Shown in pieces: positions 11,939 through 24,810 of a stretch of DNA of 64,000 nucleotides. This stretch comes from Daphnia carinata (taxonomy: Eukaryota; Arthropoda; Branchiopoda; Diplostraca; Daphniidae). The notes under the pieces are model-generated. The model searched no databases, was not told the DNA's origin, and was given only the letters and a program-made list of their open reading frames with translations. How positions within the stretch are numbered: the stretch's first letter is position 1; every line of letters begins with the position of its first letter. Position numbers and translations under genes: made by a program. The DNA lies in NCBI RefSeq assembly GCF_022539665.2, contig NC_081339.1, positions 6,696,367 to 6,760,366 on the forward strand, given 5' to 3'.

Positions 11939-13008
11939 ATGAAGAACTTGGTAAGTTGTGTAATAATTCATTGTTAAGTTCATACTTTGTTTAGTTTTCA
12001 CGTACTTGTCCATCAGGTTGTGGCCTTGTTTTTCGTGCTGAGTTGTGTCGTTTCCGCCCAATATTTGACTCGCTGGGGCTACGATCCTTATGCTTACCTG
12101 ACTTCAACGCAGGGAATGTCCGAAATGATTGAAGCCCGTGCTCCACATAAATCCAACCGCATGTTTGGCACTCTCGTCAATCGATTCATTCTCAAAAATC
12201 AAGATTCAAGAATTGAAAACCTCGAAATTGAAATTCAAAAATTGAAAGGTATTAGAAATTTTAGGAAAACTCAACATAATACACTTACGTTCAGTCCCCT
12301 GGATTCTCAGCATGTACCTGTACCATCCCTACAATCACCATGGCATCCGTCTCTAAGATACCAACTTCCTGTGGAGACTTGCAACAGATGGGTCACACGA
12401 AGAACGGACTTTATTCCGTGATGGGAAGCAAACAAGTCGAGACTGTTTACTGCGACTTCACAAAGCCATTTGGCGCAGCAGGTACGACCTATCATCTCCA
12501 AGCAAAATACATAAGCAAATAATGAATTAAAATAGATTTTCAGGTACTGATTGGTTCCGTTGGCGTTAAATCAGTGGCAACGAACTTCTACGTTCAGAAA
12601 CACACGAAATTTTCGAGAAGAAATACTCCGATTCCGTTTGAGGTAGAAACCGTAAATAACGGAGGAGCCATGGATTTGGCATCAGGGAAATTTACTGCAC
12701 CCGTTAAGGGGACGTACTTCTTCACCTTTGCGGGACATGCTAGTTTTCCTTCTTCGTTTACTCAAGTAGAAATCCTTAGCATAGATTTTTACAGGAATGG
12801 CAATAAAGTTGGAACGGCCGAAGTTGGCGAGTTTCATTCGGCCAACAATCAGTTATGTCCGTTAACCCTCCAGTCTTCTCAGAACTTGCAGGCTGGAGAT
12901 CAAGTCTGGTTGCAGATTGAAACCGTATCCAGTGGGGTTGAACTATATGACGATAGTCGACATCTGACTCATTTTAGTGGCTTTCTTTTAGAGGAAGATT
13001 TCTCGTAA
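11939..13008 (+). CDS. Secreted C1q-domain protein
   Basis: More divergent C1q family member. Exons: 11939-11950 (MKNL), 12017-12248, 12311-12481, 12536-13008. They total 888 nt, or 295 aa. The N-terminus is a signal peptide (VVALFFVLSCVVSA-Q). It is followed by a short coiled coil (RIENLEIEIQKLK), a fibrinogen-like strip (TSCGDLQQMGHTKNGLYSVM, then VETVYCDFTKPFG) and a C-terminal C1q domain (FTAPVKGTYFFTFAGHASF, ending THFSGFLLEEDFS). The last exon must start after the AG at 12535. The more obvious CAG at 12543 would break the frame. One coiled-coil exon replaces the repeated ones of the upstream paralogues. AATAAA near 13187 may be its poly(A) signal. Confidence 0.82.
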
Positions 13009-13240
13009 AAGCTGTAAACGATGCCTACGAAAGTGCTTATTTAAACATATTAGTTAATTTATCAAAATGTAGGCCTTTAATGTTCCTCCAAGTTGCCATT
13101 ATAATGGCGCACCTGGGCAACTTAAGGGAGACGATTATTCCACATGATTTTCAATTTATATACCAAACACGATGCACCATTGTTATAATAAATATGCGGT
13201 TGCAATGATAAGACTAGTAGTGAATGATGGCACGGTTAGA

Positions 13241-14290
13241 TCAACCGGCTAAACTGGTATAGAGGTGGTTACTCTGAATGTAATTTAGCACTGAATCACT
13301 GATCAGGTATCGAACACTCTCTTCCCGTCTTAATGCTCTCCGAATCTTGGTTGAACTGATTTCATTGGTGATCCATTCCGGAACTATGCTGATGTTTCTC
13401 TGCAAAATGATTCATAGAAACGAGAACGCTTTAATTAAACGATACATAATTATACTGGCAAGTGAATTAACCTGCAGCCGAGTAAGCAAATCGGATTCGT
13501 AAATGAATAGCTGAGGATTTGAACCTGAGCGTGAAATGACTACTAAGCCGTAATTGCACACGATATCTTGAATCTGAATGGTAGCTATGTTAAATTCAAT
13601 CAATCAATGAAATGAATTCAAATAAATGGAAACCAACATCTTCATCTTTCCAGAGGCCAGGTACAGCAAAGGATTCAAGTAGATCAGCACCACACAATAG
13701 CTTGAGATTGATGCTCAAAGGGGATTCTTCATGTGGCATTTTTGCATGTATTTTTTTTGCCCATTCATATTCAGAATGAATGTCATTTAATGCTGTCTGG
13801 GGTACAAGCAATTAAATTTTACAATGACTGTTTTATTTTTGATTCGCTTTACCTTGTGAAAACAAAGTGTTTCTGCGGTTCTACTCCACCCTTCTTGTTG
13901 AGTCTCCCATTCGGAAATGTTGATCCAATTTGATGTTTCAACGGCTAACTTTACCATGGAACATCTGTGGCTAGCAGACACCAACCCCTAGTGTTACAAA
14001 CACCTTGGTACATACAACTCAAACAATAGTCGGGTGGGAAATCTATTCTGTACCTTTTTGGCATACTGATCATGAACAGGTGAAATGATGCCTCCGAGTA
14101 CCTCATGGTCGTTTTTCTGTAGGAAATCCTTAGCTAGCTCTTATTTCAAGAGGAAAAACATCGATTGTTTGGATAAGTCCAGATATGAATGGGTCAAGTT
14201 ACCAAAAATTCTCATATGCATGTTAGTCGGCGGATTGAACGATCCTACTGCTAATAAAACCGTTCGCGTCGGCTTTATACAACTATTCAT
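13241..14290 (-). CDS. Nmnat: Nicotinamide/nicotinate mononucleotide adenylyltransferase
   Basis: Transfers AMP from ATP to NMN or NaMN, the last step of NAD synthesis. Minus-strand exons: 14203-14290, 14054-14139, 13853-13987, 13634-13796, 13472-13584, 13241-13399. Total 744 nt, 247 aa. Family hallmarks: the nucleotide-binding [12 protein letters not shown] near residue 18, followed by [68 protein letters not shown]; and the C-terminal [11 protein letters not shown], the second ATP-binding motif. Length is close to animal cytosolic or nuclear NMNAT (about 250-310 aa), and no long nuclear-targeting insert is seen. The donor after exon 4 (GTTTCC at 13633) is weak but required by phase. It is downstream of, and codirectional with, the frameshifted helical gene. 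Confidence 0.92.
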
Positions 14291-15002
14291 CTTAGTTAAA
14301 TGAGGATGTAACAGGGACAACTAAAAATTCCAATTAAATACAAGAAATTGCACTTTCACTTAGAGTGATTGATTTAACAATGGCTTTGCAGACGAATCAA
14401 CGCGAGGTAAATAGTAAAGCAATAGTCAGATGCCATCTAACGGCGAAAAAAAATAATGCAACAAATTGAATACGAAAAAAGCAATGTTGATGTTTTTAGC
14501 CCTTTGCTAGATGAAAACTTAAAAATTTAACAAAAACTCTCGAAATCTAAATAAAACGACTATTTTCTTTGAGTATTTTCAATGGGCTCGATATGTTTTT
14601 CTCAGATTTTGATATTTGTCAAATTACACTTCCTGTTTACCCAATTTTTCTGACGCTAGAATGGGCTGACGTCTGTAGAAAATGATTTTAAACCACGTTT
14701 TTCAGCCACAAGAAACACACTGTTTGTATTTTGCATTCATTTTGTGATATTCTGTAAGATGTATACGCTGACTACAAAAACCGGTACACAACTGTCACAT
14801 CCAACACTGAGAAGCAACGAAATACAAACAGGTAACATTAAACAAATATTAGAATTTAAATATCGAAGGAAACGGAGTTGGTCTTCATTCTAACTCATAA
14901 GTTACTATTATTTAGTCAGATTTCTCAAAAGATTTCTTTGGTTGTCACCTTTGAACGAGAGGCTTAAACGTCATTAAACGTAAAAATAAATTATGAGAAT
15001 AA
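14291..15002. other. Intergenic region upstream of NMNAT
   Basis: AT-rich DNA between the NMNAT start codon and the stop of the next minus-strand gene. It presumably contains the NMNAT promoter, but no clear TATA element was found. Confidence 0.4.
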
Positions 15003-15938
15003 TTATAGAGAAGACCCAACTCTGGAAGACAAAGACGTTTTATAATAGTTAAAAGCATCGGCAAAATACTCGAGAGCGTTGACATATTCTTTCAGAATAC
15101 GGAAATTACGCTCGTCACGTTGAGAGGCAGTCGAAATAGTGCGTAGTTCAGTTGGCATGATGGCTCTGGTCGGATTGGGTGCTGGAGACATTCGTTTTTC
15201 AGCTAAGTAATAATCCAATTGGCACAACGTCTATAAAACCCCCCCAAAAAAAGATATTAATATTATTCAGGCATTTAAGATTGCAAAAAGACTAACATTT
15301 TTCATTCTGTTTCTGGTGCTGGTGAAGAGTTCTTTGTACGAAGTGTCAGTTCGTTCATAATCCACCTGTTCCCATGCGACAGCTAGCCGTTGAAAAATGT
15401 TGGATGACTCTGTCAGCATAGCCGAAAACTACTCACAATTTTGAAACCAAGTAAAAGAATATTTATTACTTACATTTTTTCTACTAACAATAAATTTAGT
15501 TTAACATACCTCCTTTTGGGAATAGTAAGTTGCACTCAAACTTTGGCCGGGGTTTTTCGGGATGGTGGTGCTCACTTGAAGCCATTCGTAACGAAAGGAG
15601 CATCTTCTGCTACTTTGGCGTCAAAACTCATTCTGAATTTGTCTTGAGACTGTAAAAATGAAATAGATTTTAATTAAATACTCTTTTCTTGAATAGTTAG
15701 TTTAGTCAGGGAAATCTTACGAAATTTTCTTTCCAATTGTTAATGTAGGAAAGATCCACCCCCAGTTGAAGGGCATAGTTTTCGGCCAATACTGAATCAG
15801 ATTCTGGTGGATCACTTCCGGTCACGGTGAATCCGCACGGTTGAATCCAGAATTCGGGGCCTTCAGGGCCCACTGGTGTGGCCCTAGTCAAATCGTCCTT
15901 AACCGGTAGTGACATGACGCGGGAGAGCGACATTAGAA
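15003..15938 (-). pseudogene. Frameshifted helical-bundle protein, paralogue of the gene at 24811-28798
   Basis: Minus-strand exons 15721-15938, 15510-15649, 15297-15428 and 15003-15230 match exons 3-6 of the + strand gene at 24.8-28.8 kb in order and phase. Shared features include W(I/V)xPCG in the first, FRM-x-FD and an aromatic-Y-acidic-WL string in the second, and LC at the start plus a C-terminal RNFRILKEYVNALEYFADAF (compare RNLRDFVIIRDYINLLEYTH). The exon 15510-15649 is 140 nt, against 141 nt in the intact paralogue. One base is missing between the codons for AEDA and FRYEWL, so the frame breaks and a stop follows. Other exons are open and splice sites are intact, so this is either a young pseudogene or a sequence error. 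The exon carrying a signal peptide was not found; the first ATG in the visible frame is at 15933. Confidence 0.72.
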
Positions 15939-17633
15939 CTAGGTAGGAAAAGAAAGGAGAGAATGGGTTAGATTCATCTTGGATTGAGGTAATAACTGCT
16001 GATTTGCAATCACAAATAGAATATGATTTTAACTGTTGAATGATTTAACAGGTGTCGAGAAAAGAACACCGCGGTTCTTTCTGGCAAAGTTTAACAAAGT
16101 AATTGACCACATCTCACAACAAAATGGATGACAGAACTATGGAAAACAACGGCTGAAAACCAGAACTATAGTCTAGCAGAAGGTGTCCTGATAAGGCGGC
16201 CGGATATTGAGATGATGATAAGTCGCTACCGTCTCGTTATCCATCTCTTTTTTTTTTTGTGGCGCCCAAATTCAAACATTGAAAACCGGATGTTGCAACA
16301 TTCGCGAATTCTTGCACCATTTCTTCAGTTCTAAAATGCGACAAACTAACCTGTAAAAAGGGCAAACATCCTCGTGAATTTTATTGAAAGTTGGCTAGTG
16401 ACTGCGGTGATTCGCTAATAAGGCACTGAAATATTGTTTTTAATTTCACTGGTAATTGGCTACTGTGACAGTAGTGTAACGTTGTTCGGACTGAAGAGGT
16501 TATGATTCGAGTGTACACCCCCACTCTCCATTTATACGATTCTTATCAAATTATTATCTTAGGCAGGCGATACAAAAATCACGGAAGTATGCAACTATTG
16601 TCATGTTTTTTCTAGAAGTCTGAAAATAAAGTAGGGAGGTGATTAAAAAAAAAAATAAAACAAATGAAAAAAAAATCGTTATGCTTGACACATGGTGACA
16701 ATGATGGCACGATGCGTTACGTTAATCTTTGTACCCTCACAGAATCATCTAGTAATAACATAAGATCAGTTTCACGTTTGAAGAAGACATTTAAGCAATT
16801 GCGTTGTTGTTTGGATGTCGGCGTGTTAAACAGGAATGCCATTCAACACGCACTGATGCTGAGGGATTTAGGCAGTGCTTTCAATTAAGAGAAACGTGTA
16901 ATCTCAATATGAATCTCAGGTTCAAGTCAACAGCGGACAAGTCTGAATCCGTCTCATCACTTAATCTATTCTCGATCCCCTCGCACGCGTCAATCAGTTC
17001 AGATGTCGCAATTGCATTGCAATCATTGGCAACATGAGCTTCCGTCCACAGGTAGCATGAATTGCACCACATCCTCCCTAACGACCGGTCGCTACCAAAA
17101 TACCCTTTATTTTAAGATAAAACAAAAGAAAAAGGGGGTTTCCCCTACTTGATTCATTGCAACTTGCCTCTGAAATAAAAAACAGATCATCAATGAGTCA
17201 GTTCATCGGTGAGTTTCTCTAGTACAAAGTAGTTAGGACACAATTCACAATAAACAATCACAAAACCGATAAATCGCAGATGAGTAATAATATAATCTTT
17301 TCTCATAAACAAACGGCGTTTTGAGCAACTCTTTCCATGTTTGCTATTACTCGTCCAATAATGATGCGAGGGTGTTATTATAAGCGATGATAGAAGATTA
17401 TTTGAAGACATTCTAAACAAAAAAAGATGACTAACGCGTGCCCAGATAAGATGATCGCATTCTTTTTTCAATCTGTTACGACATAATCCACATGTACTGA
17501 GGAACAAGATAAAATGAATGGCCAGGTGCAGAAGGACGCGAATTCATTTGATTTTATTCAATCTCCATATAAGGAGAGACAGGTTTGTATTGGGAATGTT
17601 ATCGAATTGGAAAGAAAGTTGAAGCATTTCTCC
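15939..17633. other. Intergenic DNA between the helical pseudogene and FUOM
   Basis: No supported gene. The missing 5' exon of the helical pseudogene and the FUOM 3' UTR should lie here. Short open frames at 16.1-17.5 kb have no recognisable domains or paired splice sites. Confidence 0.4.
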
Positions 17634-20600
17634 TCAACTGTTCTCGGTTGTGGCTGCTCGTGGTGGCACCGTTTGCACCGTAGTAGGTTCGGCGATGACG
17701 CCCATTTTCAGAATGATGTTGCCGTAGAGGGCCGTCTCCCTGCAGTGAGAGAGAGAGAGAGAGAAAAAGGTAAACGTGATGACACGACATGAAATTATCC
17801 ATCATCCCAAATAATCTAAAAATAAACTAACCCCGTTTGAACGATGGCAAAAGCTTTGCGTGCCCGACCGTAGAAATCGAACCGTTCCATCGTTTGCCTA
17901 GTGATCCATTTTAAGACGATGAGCTAGTGGATTTCTATTGTTTTGTTTTTTGAAATTCAAACTTACAGTGGAATGTCGCGTTTTTCGGCTTCCTTCATTA
18001 GCCGCTTGTATTCCGGCCACAGAGGCGGTTCCGGTAGGCCTTTGCACCGGTCCGTATCGGTCATATCCATCACGCTGGCCTACATCAAAATCAAATTTGC
18101 ATATGATTTATTTATAAATAATTGTGAATAAATCTTACCGGCGACCAACAATAAGTATCTAACGGCATTAACGCGAGGATAGCTTCCAACAAGGCAGGAA
18201 TCGAATGTCCGTCGGCTCTGATTTGTTTGGCTCCTTCGTTACACATGGAAGCCGTCGGGAAATTGGCATCCGCCAAAACTTTGAAAACAGAAAATCAATA
18301 AAAAAAAAACTATTAAACAAAAATCATTTTCCTATAAAAAAAAAATCATGAAACGGGAGAAATAGAAGAATAATAAAACATTCAATTCTCGCGCCCCCTT
18401 CGTTCGCCTCCCGCACACACAACAAGCGCCAGCGTTTTCTCGGAAAGGTGATCGGCGAGAATGTTGGGACACAACACGTTGCTCGTTCAACAAGGAAAAA
18501 GAAAAAAAATGTGTATCGTCGGTCGACACTCTTCACACGATCTCTCATCACCAGAGAGAAAATAGAAAAAAGGGAAGAAGAGAAAATGAATAACAATGAA
18601 GCGCACCTTGTTACCGAAACTGACTTTTGAAAAATGTAAGAAAAAAAAATGAAAAGAACTATCATCAAATACAACAATATTTTGCCGGTCGCTGTGTAAT
18701 TCAATCCCTTACCCCTTTGAATGTGCTGGCCTGCTTCGTGAATGGACGGATCCGACACGATACCAGCATCACTAAGAAAATAAAGAGATACAACAACAAA
18801 GTCTCCAGGAGGACCAATGAGATCTCACCAAAAAAAACTGAGCTAACCAATCACTGCAGTCACGCTTTTAATTCTTCTTTCCATTCGTGAAAAAAGACAT
18901 AGATCCGCAAACGCTTTGATTTTTCAAACGTGACGTGAAAAATGTTGAAATCGTCCATTTTTAAATCAATAAGACGAATATTTAAAAATGTTTAAAAAGA
19001 ACTGAATGTATGTGAGGGCTCGCGCCTTCCCTAGCCATTAAACATGGTGTTCCTCCCGTGGCGGGAGCACGGAACACGAGTACGTGGTAGGCCTATGCGA
19101 GTTTCCGGGAATAGTGACACCGCGCAAGGAATAGAACGTTTCATTTTTTTATCCTCCCGTCTCCTACGAAAAATGATCAAAGAAAAATAAAAAGAGGGGG
19201 AAAACGATGATTTTCAACATTTTTCACTCAATTCCTTTTCTCTTTAGAAAATAAAAAAAAAACTGTTACGCCAAGATTTTAGGAGGAAAAAAAAAGTGAA
19301 TTCGGGAATGGAAAGAGTTACTCGATCAACACCTGTCAGGTGATGATCCCGACACAGTGGTAAGAAAAAAAAAGACAAAAAGCCCATTACTGAAGGTGAA
19401 AACAAATCGGATTGCACGAGACAAATAAAATGTCCCTACCTGGGCCATCCGTCGCTTAAACAAACATGTCACACACCTGGGCATAGAACAAACAGACAAA
19501 ACAAGAGAGAAAAACAAACATGCCGCCCCCAATTGATTGATTAAAACAATGAACTACTTCCCGTCCACCTGTGATTATGGCTTAAGATGTTTTTCTCCAA
19601 GTGTTTCTTCTTCTTGTAATAATAAAAAAAATACAATGTCCATTGTTTTATTCACTTAGAGAATAAAAAAAAAAAAAAAGGAGGGGGGTTCATCTCTTTA
19701 CCGCACCTTTACGCCGTCAACAATAAAACATTTCCAAAATTTATTTTAAGAGAAACCCCCCGCGGTTTCTACCTGATCGCCTCTGTGTGTGGGGGGGGAG
19801 GAGGGGTACAGGTGTTGAATCCACTCTTTACTGCCAGGGCCTAACGCACATATACGCCGACAAAACTCTTTCTCATTTCCTAGAATTTTATTTTTGAAAA
19901 AAACTGGCAACGTTATTCGATCGAATTTTAGAAATTCCCTTTGGATCTTTTTTTTCTTATTTTTCAAGGGGCGGGCAATTATTTTTCAATTTTTTTTTCC
20001 CTTAAAAAAGAAAAAAGGAGATGAGTGTCCGTCCTTATCTCGTTGCTATTGTTAATTCCATTGGATTAACATTAGATATTTTCTTTATTTTATTTAAAAA
20101 GGGGGAAGCTAGTCGTCCCGTTCCCGGACCGTTTTATTGCTCGGTAAGGATTCGCAGAACCGCTGAGGCTCCTTTATCGCAGTCACGCTGTTTTCTTATT
20201 TAAAGGGGAGCGTGATGAGATGGAAATAAGAAATTTTTAACACACGCACACACGAAGATGCTAACAGATTCTTTCTACCATCAACACCTTCGCCCGTTTG
20301 AGTCCGTCCATGAGAAAGGCGGGGGAAAAGAAAAGGAATCCTCTTTTTCTTCTCTGTGTTGTTTAATCAAAGCGTAAAGAAAAAAAACGGGACAACTTGC
20401 CTATAACAAGCTGAGACCCTTGTCAAAATTCACTAAATGGTTACGCCATTTTGGTTGGGGTGTTGGCAAACTATAATCACGAGAGACGCGAGTGAATGAA
20501 TACTGATCTAAGAATGAGAACAGAAATATGTTTTTGATTGCTACAAGGGACTGGCTATTGTGATGCTGACCAAATGAAAAAAAAAAGATGAATAATAGAA

Positions 20601-21708
20601 AATAAGAAATGTAAAATGGAAGTCTTACAAGGCGATAGATGACGACTATCAAAAACTGTGCGGGCCTATTGTGGGTTCTGTGTGAGAGACACGTCCGGAG
20701 ACGGGAAATCAGGGCCGCCTCCGCGGTACGAATTGTCGCCAATGACGACGGGTACGCAACGGCTTCCTCCCGCCAGTCCGACCGTCACTACTTCCATTGT
20801 GACACATTTTTCTTTTGGCTTTCACTGACCACATCTTTAGGTGTTGAATCTATTTTGAAAATTGTTACGTTTGAACAATTGCCTTTTCATGCCTCAAGAA
20901 TTGATCGTCTGCCATTCAACAATCCACCCACACAGGGCAGTGTTATTGGGCCAATGATTGCTGTCGAGGGTTGACAATGCTTAGATGGACCTTGTTTCGC
21001 AAAGCAGGAACAATGCTATACCAAAGAGAACTGGATATCTTGCAAGGTCAGGAAGCATTGAGGCTAAATTTCAGGGGCAGAAGGGGGCTTCTGATGTCTG
21101 GAGTTTTGTTGTTTCGAAATGTCAGATTGCCACCCAATTGACTCAAGGTTGTGTGTGAAGTCTTTTGGGCTTCGCAAAGATCATCAGAAAGCCACTATTT
21201 CTTCAAATGAAATAACAGCCGGTCATCAAGACCCGGCATTCGATGTAGATGAACTCGACATCTCTGTTAGATCATTAGAAAAATAAACAAGATAATGGGA
21301 CAATAATGGGAGCTTCTGTCGGTTTAGCAGATGGCGTTCACCCATTCTTGATCTTCCGGGAAAGACGCCAAAGATTTTCGTTTTCAAAACAGGCGCCGCG
21401 GTTATTATAATTAGACGGAACGTGAGCACGAAAATAGGAAAGAAAAAAAGAAACGGGTCACGTAGGGCCCTACAGGCTTTTTCCAACAGGCAACAGCTGA
21501 CAGTGTCTGAGCAGACTAGAATAAGCTACAGGTGAGTGTGCTTCTCTTTCTTGTCGATCCCCAAAGCGATTTTTAAGGCAAAATAATGAGACAAATAGCA
21601 TACTATATATTTAAAAAAGTTACCTAATTCATCACCGTGTCCCATCGAGCAGAGGGTGTGCAATAAATCGGGAGACAAAAGTGGGGAAATGCCTTTCAAA
21701 CGACCCAT
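17634..21708 (-). CDS. FUOM: Fucose mutarotase
   Basis: Interconverts alpha and beta L-fucose for the fucose salvage pathway (RbsD/FucU family, cytosolic). Minus-strand exons: 21624-21708, 18139-18278, 17967-18079, 17832-17897, 17634-17739. Total 510 nt, 169 aa; vertebrate enzymes are about 150 aa. Visible family motifs: LKGISPLLSPDLL, MGHGDEL joined across the first splice to VLADANFP, IRADG, LLEAILALMPLDTY, RFDFYGRARKAFAIVQTGE, and ALYGNIILKMGV near the C-terminus. The His and Asp of GHGDE and the Asp of LADANFP occupy conserved active-site positions of the family. The start codon at 21708 begins directly before the conserved KGISPLL. All splice phases agree. Intron 1 is 3345 bp, far larger than the other introns here. 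A GA repeat (17748-17764) lies beside the last intron's 3' splice site. Confidence 0.93.
18279..21623 (-). other. Large first intron of FUOM
   Basis: A 3.3-kb intron, rich in poly(A) and poly(T) runs, splits the GHGDEL|VLADANFP motif. No other gene, RNA or transposon could be supported inside it. Open frames within it are short and lack domains. Confidence 0.7.
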
Positions 21709-24700
21709 GGTTCACAAAATTTTACGTGCTTTTTTTCCCTTATCGGTTTCCTTGTAAACGCCTGGCGGTTCAGCGTTGTCATATTGTTAAAATTTGGCTT
21801 TCAAAATATTTTAAATTTTTCGTCTGCTAAAAATTTTGCACACATGCGCCACTAGTGTTCGTGTTTACTTAGGTTGGCGCCTTTTCGAAAGCTATATTTT
21901 ATATTTGTTCATTTTTTTCTGAATTTTAGATTACCTCCTGATTCTTGAAGTGAGAGAAACCGCTTTTATAAGGGTAAGTCTTCAAATTTTTTTCTCTTTC
22001 AACAGTGTATTACATTTGGTTATCTGGTTGGGCTTCTCGACGTTGATAAAACGTGTTTAATATGGGCTTACTAGTTCCATTTAATGAACTTTTTGAGATA
22101 TGTTATATCAGGGCATCACCACTGTGAATTTTGAGGTCTCTTGAAGCTGCAGGTTTATCTTGGTTTATTTATTAGTATCCTTATTGCAGGGTGGTATTAT
22201 ATGCTGTACTATATCAGACAATGTCACCTATTCGTGTGCTATAGACTATTATCATATATTATCCTTGTCCTCTTTAAGTTCACACATGTGATTGTGTGTA
22301 CTCGTACACACATAATATGTAATTTGAGATATCAGTCTTGTAATCACACACTATGTTTAGGAGATATAGAAATCCCCAAATTTCCCCATTGTCAACCAAA
22401 CAGGTCACTTCTGTTGTGTCTGACGGGTTACGCGAAGCAGCAATGACATAACGTCATCGCTGTGGACACGAAACGTTTTACACCAAGCTTTTTGATAGCT
22501 TTTTTCATTCGTTTTTCGTCTCTGCCTTTTGACTTTATTGATTGCACTCTTCCTCCTCTTTCAACTTATGCCCGTTGATTCAGTTCCGCCATTGGGAAAT
22601 AATTGCACCTAGCACATGACCATCTGTGTGATTCTTCCTTTTTCTTCTCACAGAATGGGTAAAAACCTCAACTTTAGTTTTCCGGCGGTTCCAGGCGTCG
22701 TTTTGACAGTAAGTGGAGACTTGTCTATAGCGAGTGATCGATTTGAGGGGATATCTAGCCGATTTTTCGTTTTCGCACTATTTTCACTTCACGTTTGCAA
22801 ATTACGCCAGATCAATTAAAATAGGCTAAAATCCCGAAAAGAAGAACCATAATAGTCTTTGTTTAAATTTCTAGGGGAGAGATACACATTTAAAAACCTG
22901 CACAGGACCGTGACAATAGTGCAGTCGGTCACTTTTTCTTTCTAGTGGGAAAGCCCGTTGGTTAATCTTGCCTCTATACGAAATTTGACAAAAACCGGAA
23001 GCATTGCGGAAGTAAAAAAAAGAAAGGAAAGGAAACTTCGTCAGATGAGTCTATATATGGTTCTGAACTTTCACCGGTAGCGTCGTTGCAACTCTCCATT
23101 TTCACCTTAGATATTGCATTTCGGGGAGCCAAGATAAAAATGGACTAATCACGTGACGTCATTGCACCAACGGTACACGTTTCCATTCGTGTCGCTCATC
23201 ACTTGTCCCAAGATTAGCGTAGAAAACAAACTCCTCGAAAACAATTTTCGGCTGCGATGTCGAAAACATATTCTTACACAAAATTTGACGTAATGGTCGT
23301 TGAATTTGTGTAGCTATGATCATGCAATAGTCTGGAATGTTCACACGTCATTTTATCCGTTCGCCGTTTAGGCTATTTCCGTTTGCATTATATTTTTTTT
23401 CGGAAAGATAATTTTATCGTACTGTATTACACTTCCCAGGCATTCTTGTTTTGGAATTTTTACGTTGCATATGCCCCGTAAAAAGACAATGAACGAGCGT
23501 GAATTTTGTAACGTCAAATCATTTTGAGTTTTAGATATGACTAGCGAACTGATATCTACTCGATTGCACATCTTGTTCGAATTGTTTTGAAATACCGTTT
23601 TCTGCCTCTAAAAAATTCAATTTTAATTGCGCGTTCACGTGGCTAAATCCACTACTCTTGCATTTACCTGAAATTGAAAAAATTTTTGGCTCGAGTGCAG
23701 CCCTCTAGAGTCAACCGCAGATAGCCCATAGAACTTAATTTGTCGTATCGAAATTTCATAATGAAAAAAAAAAAAATCAGGTCTTGAGGTTTTTTACTAT
23801 TTTTCTTGTTATCCACCCGTAGTATTCAATTTCAACGAAAATTCCTGTTTTACGCTTTTGGTTTTTTCTTATTCCACACCCAAAACAACTCCATTTTTGG
23901 TTTACGATTCAAATGTTTTGCTTTTTTTCTGAGAAAACGTCCGGAAGTAAAATACGAGATGCTGTTTGTATTTCTTCTTCTCTCGAAAATCAAAATTCCA
24001 ATGAAAAAAACAAATGCTACTTGTGGCTTTCACGATATCCTCTTGGCCGACCAGGTTCCGTGACGTCATCGCCTGCGTCACGGATTTCCCTTCCTTCTCA
24101 CCCCTCACAATGGGTCCCGCCCATTTGCTTCTGGCAGCCCACCAATAGCGGTAGATCAACTCCTCGCAGGACAAACACAAGAAAAGATTCCTCTTAGTTC
24201 GTTAACGGCTAACTCAGCATCGCAAGTCTCACAAGAAGTGTGGCTGAAAAAAGAAGGACGGGTTTGAACTCACGGGGAGGGGCGGAGCTATCAAAAACCT
24301 CCCTCCCAAGAATCCAAAGGTTGCGATTTCTTTCCCCACTTTGATGTGTGTAGCTCACCTGTAGATACGGTGTGCACCTATAGGGTGGCCATGGGTGGGT
24401 TGTCCCCCCCCCACTCATCACTAGAGATGGTACGCACAATTATAACCAGTGGGGGGAAATACACACACATCGGGGGTAGAAAAAAGAAATGAAAGGCTGC
24501 CCACGGAAAACGTCGATGCAACGGATCACAAAAATACAACGTGTCCGACGTTAGTTGCAATCAGTTGACATCCAAAGCTCCTTCCGAGTAGGCCGGTTGT
24601 ATTCCCCCACCATATCTCTTGACAAGGAGTTTTTTATTTGTCGTCCTACACATCATCGTGTGCATCACCACGTTTTTTTTTTCTTCTTAAACTCTACATC

Positions 24701-24810
24701 GTGTGCACAATTGAGTTTTTCATTACGTAGTGCAGAAAAATTGTTTTCTTGAAGTTGTGTGTTTCTAACGTGGGGCCTGATCATTTTGCCTAATTGCCAA
24801 ACTTTTTGAA
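21709..24810. other. Intergenic region between two divergent genes
   Basis: Separates FUOM (minus) from the helical gene (plus). It contains perfect CRE octamers TGACGTCA at 23154-23161 and 24061-24068. An isolated exon-like block at 22654-22709 is preceded by CAG and followed by GTAAGT, and opens with ATGGGTAAAAACC. It ends in phase 0, so it does not join the phase-1 start of the helical gene's second exon. No complete gene was recognised. Confidence 0.4.
23154..23161. promoter_or_regulatory. CRE octamer TGACGTCA
   Basis: Perfect palindromic CREB/ATF site. Further copies at 24061, 25546, 27195, 29983 and 30777 form a loose series over 7.6 kb around the helical gene and the leader of the CCCH gene. 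Confidence 0.45.

Noticed and set aside
12536-12620. Apparent frameshift at the start of the last exon of the third C1q gene
   Set aside because: Using the AG at 12534-12535 as acceptor instead of CAG at 12541-12543 restores the frame and the conserved DFQ-x-x-IG motif.
16881-17072. 63-aa minus-strand frame between the helical pseudogene and FUOM
   Set aside because: It has an ATG but no signal peptide, domain, paralogue or splice context. It may be chance.
18324-18890. Open frames in FUOM intron 1 (up to 144 aa)
   Set aside because: Low-complexity translations of A/T-rich runs, no domains, overlapping on both strands.
22141-22446. 101-aa hydrophobic frame upstream of the helical gene
   Set aside because: No ATG at the start, no family resemblance, composition of AT-rich intergenic DNA.
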